Part shown: positions 8,113 through 16,918 of the stretch, one piece after another
Layout of the letters: every line of letters starts with the position of its first letter
How positions within the stretch are numbered: the first letter of the stretch is position 1
From: Clostridia bacterium
Lineage (GTDB): Bacteria > Bacillota > Clostridia > Caldicoprobacterales > Caldicoprobacteraceae
Assembly: GCA_017577715.1 (NCBI GenBank)
Contig: PKRC01000001.1
Location: forward strand, 1-64,000
Reading direction: 5' to 3'
Length of the DNA stretch: 64,000 bases
Notes under the pieces: generated by a model
What the model saw: the letters and a program-made list of their open reading frames with translations, nothing else
Database searches by the model: none
What the model was told of the DNA's origin: nothing
Position numbers and translations under genes: made by a program

Positions 8113-9090
8113 ATGCTACAGATAGGTTACCTGGTTTCGGGAGGAATAATCACAAACTACAAATGCTCTTCCAGGTGCAGGCATTGCTGCTATTCCAGTT
8201 CACCACAATGGCCCAACGATTACATGACGCCTTCCATGGCTGACGAGATATTCCGCATATTGAAGGGCTTGGGCTGTAGGTCGGTTCATATAGGCGGAGG
8301 GGAACCCCTACTTAGGCCTGACAAAATTCTGGCAGTACTTGAGGTTGCCAAGAAAAACGGGGTCCATATAGAATATATCGAGACCAATGCGTCATGGTAC
8401 AAGGATGAAGCGTCGACCCATGCCATCCTTAAGGACCTTAAGAGATGCGGCGTGCATACGTTGCTTATATCCATAGATCCCTATCACAATGAGCATATAC
8501 CTTTTTGGAAGGTAAAAGCGCTCATGGCTGCGTGTTCAAAGGCAGGTATAGAGGTATTTCCATGGCTTATGGATTTTTGGCCCGATATAGAGGCAATGGA
8601 TGATAGCAAGCCCCACTCCCTTGATGAGTACGTCCAGCTCTTTGGCCGGGATTATCTTTTGCGGTTAGCTAAGAGATACGGCCTTAATTTAAAAGGGCGT
8701 GCATTGAAGACCTATAGACCCATGATGAAAAAGCAGCCTTTTGAGCAAGTATTAAGACAATCCAGGCCATGCAGGCTGCTTTCTGGTGTATATCACTTTC
8801 ACGTTGACCTGTACGGCAACTTCGTACCGCAATCTTGCCCGGGGCTTTCGATTCCTCTTAAGGAGCTGGTAAGGGGGGCTGACCCTGGCAGGTATCGCGT
8901 ATTTTATGCTTTGGAGACTGAGGGCGTAAAAGGCCTTGTCGAACTGGCCATGAAGGAGTATGGGTTCGAACCTCAAGCCGAATATGCAGGAGATTGCGAC
9001 CTTTGCTATGACATAAGGAACTATTTGGTGCTGGAACGGGGTCTTGACCTTCCCGACCTTAAACCGGAGGGACATTATAGGTATGTGTGA
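8113..9090 (+). CDS. Radical SAM protein
   Basis: A 325-residue protein with the CxxxCxxC cluster motif C18-SSR-C22-RH-C25 near the N-terminus and the SAM-binding GGGEP at 61-65, followed by strands ending in IETNA and LLISIDPYH as in the radical SAM barrel. The C-terminal part has additional cysteines (CRLLSG, QSCPG, CDLC) that could ligate a second cluster, as in SPASM-type enzymes. The substrate is not evident. The gene stands alone, without a small precursor peptide gene that I can see. The start has GGAGG 7 bp before ATG. Confidence 0.8.
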   Translation: MLQIGYLVSGGIITNYKCSSRCRHCCYSSSPQWPNDYMTPSMADEIFRILKGLGCRSVHIGGGEPLLRPDKILAVLEVAKKNGVHIEYIETNASWYKDEASTHAILKDLKRCGVHTLLISIDPYHNEHIPFWKVKALMAACSKAGIEVFPWLMDFWPDIEAMDDSKPHSLDEYVQLFGRDYLLRLAKRYGLNLKGRALKTYRPMMKKQPFEQVLRQSRPCRLLSGVYHFHVDLYGNFVPQSCPGLSIPLKELVRGADPGRYRVFYALETEGVKGLVELAMKEYGFEPQAEYAGDCDLCYDIRNYLVLERGLDLPDLKPEGHYRYV

Positions 9091-9342
9091 GGTGTCTTTT
9101 ATTGTTCACTGGTCTTCCAAATGTGAAGGAAATGCCAATCCACAATATGATGTGAATAAAAATAAGACCGACGGTTGGCGGCTCTTTTTTGCCGTGCACT
9201 AAAATTTAGGTCCTGCCCTCTCTTTGTATGTCTCAGGACTTCTACTATCTCTACGTAATGTTCGCAGTGGAACAATTTAAACATAGTCGTACTTGTGGCT
9301 TTCTGCTATATTTGATAATTTGAAATGCAAGAAGGTGATACT

Positions 9343-10317
9343 ATGGGTGAAGCAGAGAGGGGCATAACTATTAAACTTGCAAGTAAAGATACTAAGAATG
9401 GGAAGATACCTGTGAGCATATTCGTAAAGACGGTTAATAGTATCCAAAAAACTATGTATGCTTTAGGCACTGTTCGATTAAAAGGAGAACCTGCTTCACC
9501 GGGGAGGAAACCTTCGATAATTGAAAAAGAATGTGAATTATTTCTTCTAAAAGTAGAGCCTGGAAGTTTGTTGGCTCAGTTAGCACTACCCGACAAAGAA
9601 CCTAGCCTTGCAGTTGGAGTGCCAAGTTTTGGTGAATGTGTTTTACAGGATTTTGAAAAAGTTTTGAATAGTTTTTCTGAAAAAAAACCAGAGGTTTTTA
9701 AGAGTATAGTACCAGATGCAAAATGTAGAAAACAAATTTATAATAACCTTGTTTCTTTATTACCGTCTGAAAAAGATGATTATGAATTTTACTTTTCATT
9801 TGATAAAAGTAAACCATTAAGAAAGGCATATAGGCCATCTAGTGAAGAGGCAGTGAAGTACATTGATGATGTGGAGAATGATGTTGAAAACTCTGATGAT
9901 CTGGAAAAATTAATGATTGTTGCTTGGGGTATTGTAGATAAAGATACAGGCGAATTAAGAGAAATTAAGCAAATTATTGAATATGATATACTGGATGATG
10001 TAATAAGGCCATATAGAGCTAGTGAAATAAGTTACGGGAATAGGAAGCTGTTATTATCATATGAAATTGCTTGCCCGGTTATTAAAGAAGAGGGATATTA
10101 TATTGTTCAATATGAACCATTAGGTATTCAGGCATATGCAAAATCTCGAGAAGAAGCCATCAACGAGTTTAAAGAAGAATTTATGATGATTTGGGATATT
10201 TATGGCAATGAGAGTGACGATAATCTAACGCAAGATGCAATTCAACTAAAAAAGAGGATAAAAGGGTTAGTTAAGGGGGAACAACTAATTGGCGACTTTA
10301 AAAACATTGGAAATTAA
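9343..10317 (+). CDS. Hypothetical protein with a HicB-like C-terminal segment
   Basis: I choose the ATG at 9343 because GAAGGTG lies 5 bp upstream; an earlier in-frame ATG at 9325 has no site. The 324-residue product has no signal peptide or membrane span. The N-terminal two thirds are not recognised. The last 80 residues (GYYIVQYEPLGIQAYAKS, EEAINEFKEEF, then LTQDAIQLKKRIKGLV) resemble the HicB antitoxin pattern of a short sheet plus helix. The following gene overlaps by 29 bp and resembles a HicA toxin, now broken. The pair therefore looks like a toxin-antitoxin variant with an unusually long antitoxin-like partner. AT content is higher than in the core genes. Confidence 0.55.
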   Translation: MGEAERGITIKLASKDTKNGKIPVSIFVKTVNSIQKTMYALGTVRLKGEPASPGRKPSIIEKECELFLLKVEPGSLLAQLALPDKEPSLAVGVPSFGECVLQDFEKVLNSFSEKKPEVFKSIVPDAKCRKQIYNNLVSLLPSEKDDYEFYFSFDKSKPLRKAYRPSSEEAVKYIDDVENDVENSDDLEKLMIVAWGIVDKDTGELREIKQIIEYDILDDVIRPYRASEISYGNRKLLLSYEIACPVIKEEGYYIVQYEPLGIQAYAKSREEAINEFKEEFMMIWDIYGNESDDNLTQDAIQLKKRIKGLVKGEQLIGDFKNIGN

Positions 10318-10535
10318 GCGGGGGTTACAAAGGAAAGGTTTTAGAGAAGATAATAGGGATCACAAGTTTTATTTTCTTTATTTAGGCGATAAAAGGACAT
10401 CTGTGCGTACTAAAATTAGCCATGGTGAGACAGAAATTGATGATGGTTGATCAATTTATTGATTTAGTGAATTGCCCTTTATCCTACGATGAGTATATAA
10501 AAATCCTTCAGGAAAAAGGAATTATAACTACATAA
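10289..10535 (+). pseudogene. HicA-like toxin gene disrupted by a frameshift and small deletion
   Basis: A TTG at 10289 with AAGGGGGA 8 bp upstream opens LKTLEIKRGLQRKGFRED, then DHKFYFLYLGDKRTSVRT and KISHGETEID, which resembles the short HicA-like family of double-stranded-RNA-binding-type ribonucleases (the usual catalytic His lies in such a KxSHG or GxH segment). The frame ends at 10450. Another frame, starting at 10443, continues with MVDQFIDLVNCPLSYDEYIKIL to a stop at 10535 and looks like the matching C-terminus. A short piece between the two halves, roughly ten codons, seems missing. It overlaps the upstream HicB-like gene. Confidence 0.6.
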
Positions 10536-10710
10536 TGAAATAAAATATTTGCGTAGCGTTTTTTTTTGTTTGTCAACATTTGCTAACAACATGGTAGGGC
10601 AAGAATAAATCTGATAAATATAAAATACGCCACAATTGCTTTTGGACTCCATTCAAATCCACAATTGTATGCGGCTGAGATACCATGGCTAAAACATTAC
10701 CCGTAATAAG

Positions 10711-10740
10711 ATAAGGACCATTATCGGTCCTTATTTCTTT
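10711..10740. terminator. Hairpin terminator between the toxin remnant and tRNA-Leu
   Basis: ATAAGGACC pairs with GGTCCTTAT around the loop ATTATC. A T-rich tail (TTCTTTT) follows in the + direction. The nearly symmetric stem may also end the minus-strand tRNA transcript. Confidence 0.6.
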
Positions 10741-10777
10741 TAAATCTTTTAAAAATATAAGTTTGTGCGAACAGTTC

Positions 10778-10866
<89 letters not shown>

Positions 10867-10959
10867 GCGTCGTTGACTTTTCACAAGAGATATAATAGCA
10901 TATTAGTTGTAAGAATGCAATAGTCATTTTCGAATATTCTTCTAAAAGGTGGTGCATCT

Positions 10960-12030
10960 GTGAGCGTCCAGCAAATCGAAAGGGCAGTTTTGGTAGGAGT
11001 TATCGAGTCTAGTAAAGATGAAGGAAGCATGGAAGAGCTTAAAGCCCTGGCGGAGACGGCCGGTGCTTACGTTGTGGGCATGGTCACTCAAAGGCGAAAG
11101 GGCATTGACAGCGCCCATTATATTGGCAAAGGCAAGCTGGAGGAATTGAAAGCGTTTATCGAGGCCAACCAGATTGACGTTGTCATAGTAAATGACGAGC
11201 TGAGCGGGTCTCAGATCAAAAACATGGAGGATATTTTGGGGGTAAAGATAGTCGATCGCACCTGTCTCATCCTGGATATCTTTGCCAGGCGGGCTAGGAC
11301 CAGAGAAAGCAAGCTGCAGGTGGAGCTGGCCCAGTTGAAATATAGGTTGCCACGCCTTGTAGGCTTGGGAGGGCAGCTGTCAAGGCTAGGCGGAGGTATA
11401 GGCACAAGGGGACCGGGTGAGACCAAACTGGAAACCGATAGAAGGCATATACAGGACAGGATAAAGGCCATAGAGAAAAAGTTGAGTAAAATAGAACGGC
11501 ATAGAAATTTATATCGCCAACGACGAGCTAAGAACAGGGTGCCGGTAATATCCATAGTAGGCTATACCAATGCCGGCAAATCCACTTTATTCAATGCTCT
11601 TACCAAAGCCGAGAGTTATGTGGAGGATAAGCTATTTGCTACCCTCGATACATCTGCGCGTAGGCTTATCCTGCCTTCCGGGAGACAGGCGATACTGGTG
11701 GATACCGTGGGTTTTATAAGGGATCTTCCTCATGATCTGGTTGAGGGCTTTAAATCGACTTTAGAGGAAGTGCGGTACTCAGACCTTTTGCTCCACGTAA
11801 TCGACATTACCTCGCCGGATATGGATGAAAAGATACGAGTGGTAGAGAAGGTATTATCGGAATTGGATGCTATAGATATACCGCGATTGGATGTATTCAA
11901 CAAAATTGATCTCGTCGAGACGGGCTCTATTGTTAATAATAAGCGTGCTATTTATGTCTCTGCTAAAACTGGTATTGGGTTGGAAGCCTTAAAGGAGGCT
12001 ATTGAGAGGCAACTGACTGTGGAGCATTAG
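10960..12030 (+). CDS. hflX: Ribosome-associated GTPase HflX
   Basis: A 356-residue protein starting at GTG with AAAGGTGG upstream. It has the HflX N-terminal domain (YIGKGKLEEL near residue 48, VNDELSGSQ near 77), the glycine-rich linker GGQLSRLGGGIGTRGPGE near 140, and the GTPase motifs GYTNAGKST (G1), DTVGF (G3) and NKID (G4). HflX splits stalled 70S ribosomes. At 356 residues it is shorter than the usual 400 or more and lacks much of the C-terminal extension. It is preceded by a divergent tRNA gene and followed by a decayed region. Confidence 0.93.
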   Translation: MSVQQIERAVLVGVIESSKDEGSMEELKALAETAGAYVVGMVTQRRKGIDSAHYIGKGKLEELKAFIEANQIDVVIVNDELSGSQIKNMEDILGVKIVDRTCLILDIFARRARTRESKLQVELAQLKYRLPRLVGLGGQLSRLGGGIGTRGPGETKLETDRRHIQDRIKAIEKKLSKIERHRNLYRQRRAKNRVPVISIVGYTNAGKSTLFNALTKAESYVEDKLFATLDTSARRLILPSGRQAILVDTVGFIRDLPHDLVEGFKSTLEEVRYSDLLLHVIDITSPDMDEKIRVVEKVLSELDAIDIPRLDVFNKIDLVETGSIVNNKRAIYVSAKTGIGLEALKEAIERQLTVEH

Positions 12031-12075
12031 TAGCGTGATATCCATTGAATTTGTATCGGTAGAATTGGGGGGCCA

Positions 12076-12440
12076 ATGGCCGCTATGTTCAGATGTATAA
12101 GGACCTTGAAGTCCAAGATTTTATTTTATTGTTTTACCATAACGGTTATCGTTCTGGCGTTGGTGATATCCCTCTGTTTGGTGAATTTTAATGTCCTTGT
12201 CAAGCTAAACAAGATTCAAACCGTCAACCATAATCTGTGCATTTTTAATGAAAAAGCGAAGAAGGAGTTGGAGCTCAGGATGTTGGGAAATTAAATAAAC
12301 CCGCATTTCTTTAAAATACCCTTAATTCTATAAAGTGGATGGCCATGATACAGGGGTCTACAGGCATTGCTGAAATGGTTAGCTCCCTTTCGGTGCTTTT
12401 AAGGAATGTAGCTACCGGTACCGATGAGCTTATTACCACA
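12076..12440 (+). pseudogene. Remnant of a YesM-type sensor histidine kinase
   Basis: Two pieces of one gene type are visible. The first, 12076-12294, encodes 72 residues with the membrane segment ILFYCFTITVIVLALVISLC, like the N-terminus of a two-component sensor. The second, about 12333-12440, reads NSIKWMAMIQGSTGIAEMV, then SSLSVLLRNV and GTDELIT, which matches the stretch after the HFLYNTL box of YesM/His_kinase family sensors. The sensing domain, HAMP, the phospho-accepting His and the ATPase domain are missing. Such kinases usually sit next to LplABC-type sugar ABC transporters, whose remnants follow. Confidence 0.6.
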
Positions 12441-12639
12441 AACCGCTATTTTTTATGCTTAAAAAAATTTTACCGCTTTTTCTTAAAAAGTTTTACTTTT
12501 ACGGCTATAATTTTTTTATAGAAAATTTTTTAATGAAGATTGAAGAAATTTATATAAACATCCATCTATTTACCCTACTTTGTTTTATGGGTTATTTTTG
12601 GCAGTATGATATGCATGTAATAAAGGCATATGAAGATGA

Positions 12640-13166
12640 TTTTTTTGTCAGCCTATCTTCTATAATGCTTTCGGCGTTACGGTAATTAGGACTGTCTTGG
12701 GTACATTTTTAAATTTGAGTGTACTATGGCTTATGTACTTGCTAAAGAGCGCCTAATAGGGAGAAAGAAAGGGAAAAACTGGGCGTGGCGCTTTATTACG
12801 GCAGGTATTCAGAGAACCAAAATGGATGATCAACTAACAGATATATTAACTCAATCGTGGGGAGAATTAGGAATACAACATTTAGAGATGACTGATTCTC
12901 TTTGGTTTTACGATGAAATTTCTATGTTTGCTCCGTATTTCCCAGAGTTGGCCGACTATGATTTGGATTCATTTAAAGTAGAATTTAGGGATAAAGCAAT
13001 TATGGGGCAAATAATTGATCAAGAATGGGATAATTTTGTTGAGAGATGGAGAAATTCTGGAAGGAATGAATGGATAAGGCTTCATACCGAATGGTATGAA
13101 AATGAGTACAATAATATAGTAAAAATAATAATTAAGGCATTATGGTTTAAAGGCATTATGGTATAA
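12640..13166 (+). pseudogene. Remnants of an LplC-type ABC sugar permease and a solute-binding protein
   Basis: From about 12640 one frame reads FYNAFGVTVIRTVLGTFLNL, which matches the permease signature before the cytoplasmic loop of LplC/YtcP-type transporters. A one-frame shift continues it as LMAYVLAKERLIGRKK. The same open frame (from ATG 12726) then runs into about 120 unrelated residues ending with AIMGQ, EWDNFVERWRNSGRNEW and HTEWYENEY, which resemble the C-terminus of the large LipO/YtcQ-type binding lipoproteins. So parts of two transporter genes seem joined by deletions. The whole could be expressed as a 146-residue protein, but no function is expected. Confidence 0.55.
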
Positions 13167-13175
13167 GTAACTGCT

Positions 13176-13205
13176 GTATCCGTCTGTATTTTTACAGACG
13201 GATAC
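13176..13205 (+). terminator. Strong terminator hairpin
   Basis: A perfect 12-bp stem, GTATCCGTCTGT with ACAGACGGATAC, encloses the loop ATTTTT and is followed by AAATCTTTTTATC. It closes the decayed transporter region. Confidence 0.8.
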
Positions 13206-13308
13206 AAATCTTTTTATCTGCTTTTTAAGGAAATGCATTTTGTTATATAATTAGATTTACAACGCTATAATTCCAGGAATTGTATAAAGAAGGGAGACGG
13301 GTAGAACG

Positions 13309-15306
13309 ATGGATGAGGTTTTGTTACAAAAGGAAGATTTTTCGGATTTCAAAGTAGGCGATTTTCCTTATGACCCCGAACATTCCGCCATGGGGGAATA
13401 TCATTATTATCCGCCCAAAGGTTATCAGGGGAATTGGTATTGTCCCATTACCGATTCAGAATTGAGGGGACCTATGTGGATGATTGTTCTTCAAGAAAAT
13501 GGACAAAAAGCTATAGAATCTCAGGTTTTAAAAAGAACAAGGCCCTCAGCTTGGAATATGGTAGTGACTGGTTGTGATGACTGGGATGATTATCAAGTAG
13601 AAGTAGAATTGAGGATGCTCAATACATCTTTGCTGTGTGGGCTGGCCTTTCGATATCAAAACAGCCGATGCTTTTACATTCTCTGTTTTGAGGATCAAAA
13701 GGTAAAGATTATAAAAAGAAATCAGGAAGAGTACGTTGAATTGGCTTCAAAGGCTTTTGAATACAATTGCGATAGAATATACAGGCTAAAAGTTTTATGT
13801 GATGGTATGCATTTTAGCGCTTATGTTGACGATGAGAATATTTTTAACGTTACGGATTCTACTTTTGCAAGTGGGAAAATAGCTTTATGCGCTAATGGTC
13901 CTGCTCAATTCTCTAACATTCGGATATCTACTACTAAAGAAGCGTATAACAAGCTTTCCATTAAACGCCAAAAGTATCAACAAGAGTTGGAAGAAGAGAG
14001 AAAGAGATATCCTCAACCTAAGTTATGGAAGGTTTTGGATTTAAAGGATTTTGGAGCTGGACGAAGTATAAGATTTGGGGATTTAACAGGTGATGGCCGA
14101 TATGATATCGTCATAGCTCAGTGTCAAAAGAGAGTGTTTAAGGATCGTTACGCCAATATCAGCTGCCTTACGGCCATAGACCTGGATGGCAATATACTAT
14201 GGCAGATAGGAGAGCCAAATCCCGAAAATGCATTCATTACTGCCGACCTGCCCTTTCAGATCGCGGATGTAGATATGGATGGAAAAAATGAGGTGATCGT
14301 TGCAAAGGATTTCAAGTTGATGATATTGGAAGGCAGTACCGGTAAGATAAAGAAGTGTATAGATACTCCCATTTCAGATGACCCCATAGAAACGCTGTAT
14401 TCGGGAGTTCCATTTGGGCGCTATGCTTTTGACAGGGTTAACATTGACTGTATAAGGATATGCAATTTTTCGGGGAAGGAAAAGCCTACTGACATATTAA
14501 TTAAGGATAGATATAGTAGGGTGTGGGTCTATGACAACGAGTTGAATTTTATGTGGAAATATCATGATGGGATAACCGGCCACTTCCCATACACTAAAGA
14601 CATTAATAATGACGGAAGAGAAGAAATGGTGGTAGGATATAATCTTGTGGATGCCGATGGGCGTAAGCTGTGGACTCTTCCCATATACACCGATCATACC
14701 GATGAAATAATAATAGGAAAGTTAAATCCAAAGGATGAGGAAGAAATTATTGCCATGGTATGCGGCGATGAAGGGCTTGTACTTTGTGATTTGAAGGGCA
14801 ATATCATTAAAAAGATGTTAATTGGCCATGCTCAGAGAATTAGCATAGGAAAATATAGGCCCGATTTAGAAGGCTTTCAGATCGCGGTTACCACTTATTG
14901 GGGGCATCAGGGGATAATATATCTATTTGATGATAAGGGCAATATGTTGTGGTCATGGGAACCCGGAACCAATGGGAATATAATTGCGCCGGTTAATTGG
15001 ACGGGGGACGGCCAAGACTTGATTTTGCTCAATGGAAATGTAGAGAAAGGAGGTATGATAGACGGATTTGGCAGAAGGGTAGTTGTATTTCCTGATGACG
15101 GCCATCCCGATCTCTGCGCTGAAGTCATTGATTTAACAGGGGATTGCCGCGATGAGATAGTATTATGGGATAACAGCAAGATGTTCATTTATACGCAGGA
15201 TAGAGAATTTAAAGGGGACAAGATTTATTGCCCCTATAAATATCCAACTTATAACGCATCGAACTACAGAGGCGAATATTCATGGCCAAGATGGATTGAA
15301 GTTTAA
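13309..15306 (+). CDS. FG-GAP/VCBS beta-propeller protein with N-terminal LamG-like domain
   Basis: A 665-residue protein without signal peptide. Residues 1-205 look like a concanavalin-type jelly roll of the kind found in DUF1080/LamG domains (DWDDYQVEVELRM, GLAFRYQNSRCFYIL, FSNIRIS). Residues 245-640 contain calcium-loop propeller repeats: GDLTGDGRYDIVIA (near 256), ADVDMDGKNEVIVA (318), KDINNDGREEMVVG (430) and DLTGDCRDEIVLWD (606). This is the plan of rhamnogalacturonan lyase-like and related glycan-active propellers, though I cannot identify catalytic residues. Lack of an export signal next to an intracellular-looking GH95 enzyme suggests work on imported oligosaccharides. It starts at ATG with GAAGGGAGACGGG upstream, after a terminator. 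Confidence 0.6.
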   Translation: MDEVLLQKEDFSDFKVGDFPYDPEHSAMGEYHYYPPKGYQGNWYCPITDSELRGPMWMIVLQENGQKAIESQVLKRTRPSAWNMVVTGCDDWDDYQVEVELRMLNTSLLCGLAFRYQNSRCFYILCFEDQKVKIIKRNQEEYVELASKAFEYNCDRIYRLKVLCDGMHFSAYVDDENIFNVTDSTFASGKIALCANGPAQFSNIRISTTKEAYNKLSIKRQKYQQELEEERKRYPQPKLWKVLDLKDFGAGRSIRFGDLTGDGRYDIVIAQCQKRVFKDRYANISCLTAIDLDGNILWQIGEPNPENAFITADLPFQIADVDMDGKNEVIVAKDFKLMILEGSTGKIKKCIDTPISDDPIETLYSGVPFGRYAFDRVNIDCIRICNFSGKEKPTDILIKDRYSRVWVYDNELNFMWKYHDGITGHFPYTKDINNDGREEMVVGYNLVDADGRKLWTLPIYTDHTDEIIIGKLNPKDEEEIIAMVCGDEGLVLCDLKGNIIKKMLIGHAQRISIGKYRPDLEGFQIAVTTYWGHQGIIYLFDDKGNMLWSWEPGTNGNIIAPVNWTGDGQDLILLNGNVEKGGMIDGFGRRVVVFPDDGHPDLCAEVIDLTGDCRDEIVLWDNSKMFIYTQDREFKGDKIYCPYKYPTYNASNYRGEYSWPRWIEV

Positions 15307-15611
15307 TATAACTTGAAAGTCAGCTTTACCGCCTTGCAGATTGTGGTTACTAGACAATACTACATACATTACACCGATGTCGGAGGCGTACAAAAATCTG
15401 AATATGCTTCCTTAAGGATTGGAGGTATTTGGGATTGTCTGCTTGATAAACCACTATATTGTTGCATAAAAATAAAAAATTTTCTTTGATTTGTCACCTC
15501 TTAGAGATATATTCCATAGTATATATTGTGAGAAATAAATAATCGCTATGTTTGCCAGTAAACATAAAATTAACAGTTTTACTGGCGAACAAGAAACTAG
15601 ACGAGAAGGGA
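15307..15611 (+). other. Intergenic region with a 5' hairpin ahead of the next gene
   Basis: No gene is visible. A 9-bp perfect inverted repeat, GCCAGTAAA (15554-15562) and TTTACTGGC (15578-15586), encloses a 15-base AT-rich loop and ends about 25 bases before the ATG at 15612. It has no T tract, so it looks more like an operator or leader hairpin than a terminator. The AT-rich stretch 15500-15540 may contain the promoter, including CATAGTATA which resembles a mother-cell sigma -10, but this is weak. Confidence 0.4.
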
Positions 15612-15962
15612 ATGTTGTTTATGCTGGATATCGATTTCAATGAATTGAAGGCTCAACTGAAAGCCGAACTTGAGGCTGAGTTAAAAGCTGCTATAAAATC
15701 CGAGGTTGAAGGGGAACAAGATGTTGAAGTGGAGGAAGAGGAGTACAACAACCAGAAGCAGCATAACAAGCAAATTAACTACAACATCTTGACCCAGAAG
15801 CAATACCAGGGACAAAGGACCGAGAGCGACACTGATGTAGAATCTGAAAGTGAAGCCAAAGCTGATGCAAGGAGCAGAAACAAGGCAAAGGCCGATAGCG
15901 AGTCAAAATCTGAAAGCGAGGCAAAAGTAGAACCCGACAAAAAAGGGAAATACTTTGTTTAA
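15612..15962 (+). CDS. Acidic low-complexity protein with charged repeats
   Basis: I place the start at ATG 15612 (GAGAAGGG just upstream) or the in-frame ATG 15621, because a longer frame would run through the hairpin. The product has about 116 residues. The first part (ELKAQLKAELEAELKAAIK) is a strong amphipathic helix or coiled coil. The middle is Gln/Asn rich and the end repeats Ser-Glu, Lys-Ala-Asp and Glu-Ser units. No cysteines, signal or membrane span occur. Function unknown; an intrinsically disordered structural or spore-associated protein is possible. It is followed by a hairpin and a small beta-domain protein gene. Confidence 0.55.
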   Translation: MLFMLDIDFNELKAQLKAELEAELKAAIKSEVEGEQDVEVEEEEYNNQKQHNKQINYNILTQKQYQGQRTESDTDVESESEAKADARSRNKAKADSESKSESEAKVEPDKKGKYFV

Positions 15963-15969
15963 TGTAAAC

Positions 15970-15993
15970 TAAGGTGGAGATTTCCCCACCTTA
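15970..15993 (+). terminator. Hairpin, probable terminator
   Basis: TAAGGTGG pairs perfectly with CCACCTTA over an 8-base loop directly after the stop codon of the repeat-rich gene. The following tract (TACATATG) is only weakly T rich. Confidence 0.5.
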
Positions 15994-16032
15994 TACATAT
16001 GAGCTGCATAAAATGAATATAGGGGGGTCATT

Positions 16033-16485
16033 ATGGAGCTACAAGAAAGGATATGTGATGGGAAATTTGATGTGGGTGAGGCAAAAAAAGGGGATACACT
16101 AGAAAGCAAAAGCGTCCAGTATAATTATCAAGATCTGGATCAGGAACAAAAGGTTGATGTAAATCCAAAACAGACCAACGCACAAAATATTTACATTTAT
16201 GTAAATGGCGTTAACGGCAATCTTGCTGCAAAGTTAACCGGAGTTACTTATATTGAAGAGAGCAAGAAGGTTGCTCCGTATGCGAAGATACGTTTGTTTT
16301 TTGGTCATGAGAGCTTAATACCGGTATACGAAGCTAATTCTGACAGTAATGGGAATTTTGTTATCGAAGATTTACCGCCTGGTTACTACACATTATCCGC
16401 TGAGCACGGCGATTTAAAATATCGTTCGCATATTCTTAAAATCCTTCCCGCCCAAATAGTACATGTATCGGTATTGCTGAAGTGA
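16033..16485 (+). CDS. Small protein with carboxypeptidase-regulatory-like beta domain
   Basis: A 150-residue protein. Residues 1-50 are polar and probably disordered. Residues 60-150 resemble the carboxypeptidase regulatory-like/CnaB beta sandwich: APYAKIRLFF, then SDSNGNFVIEDLPPGYYTL with the typical D-x-NG-x-F and LPPGYY turns, ending HVSVLL. No signal peptide is seen, so export by a standard route is not supported. The ATG has AGGGGGG 6 bp upstream. It neighbours the acidic repeat protein and a lipoprotein, and these three may form a surface or spore-related set. Confidence 0.55.
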   Translation: MELQERICDGKFDVGEAKKGDTLESKSVQYNYQDLDQEQKVDVNPKQTNAQNIYIYVNGVNGNLAAKLTGVTYIEESKKVAPYAKIRLFFGHESLIPVYEANSDSNGNFVIEDLPPGYYTLSAEHGDLKYRSHILKILPAQIVHVSVLLK

Positions 16486-16586
16486 TACGATGATTATCCT
16501 TTGTATAAATAAAAATGCCATATTGACCCAAGCAAACACGGCGGCATATAATGGGTTTGTCGATACATGTACAGGAGGTAGGGAAT

Positions 16587-16877
16587 ATGAGTGTTAAGAA
16601 AAAGATATTATTATTGGCTTTTGTTATTTTGTTTCTGTGTTCTCTGGTTGGATGTATCCCTGGAGATGGAACGCATACGCCAGACAAGCCCGCGGGATTT
16701 TTCTGGGGAATCTGGCACGGCTGGGTTGCACCCTTGTCCCTGATAATAGGATTTTTTGATAGAAACATCAGGATTTATGAGATACACAACAGCGGCTGGT
16801 TTTACGATTTGGGATTTTATATTGCCGTAATAAGCGGGTTTGGCGGAATATCTTTTGTAAGAAAGAAAAAGAAATAA
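16587..16877 (+). CDS. Small conserved lipoprotein
   Basis: The start at 16587 is chosen for its AGGAGG site; the frame is open further upstream without one. The 96-residue product has a lysine-rich N-terminus, a hydrophobic signal and the lipobox LVGC (Cys near residue 23), so it should be anchored on the outer face of the membrane. After it come the motif GFFWGIWHGWVAPLSLI and a second hydrophobic segment ending GFGGISF with a lysine-rich tail, so it may also span the membrane. The WxGxWHG pattern is found in small proteins of unknown function in many bacteria. Confidence 0.65.
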   Translation: MSVKKKILLLAFVILFLCSLVGCIPGDGTHTPDKPAGFFWGIWHGWVAPLSLIIGFFDRNIRIYEIHNSGWFYDLGFYIAVISGFGGISFVRKKKK

Positions 16878-16918
16878 AAACTATGAAAGGTTATGATTGA
16901 GAAAGGAGCAAAATCCAT

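Noticed and set aside
9099..9284. 61-codon minus-strand frame between the radical SAM and HicB-like genes
   Set aside because: No ribosome site, no recognisable motif, and composition like the surrounding non-coding DNA.
13241..13251. Promoter before the FG-GAP gene
   Set aside because: TATAAT is present at 13246-13251, but no -35 or extended -10 supports it, so it was not listed as a feature.
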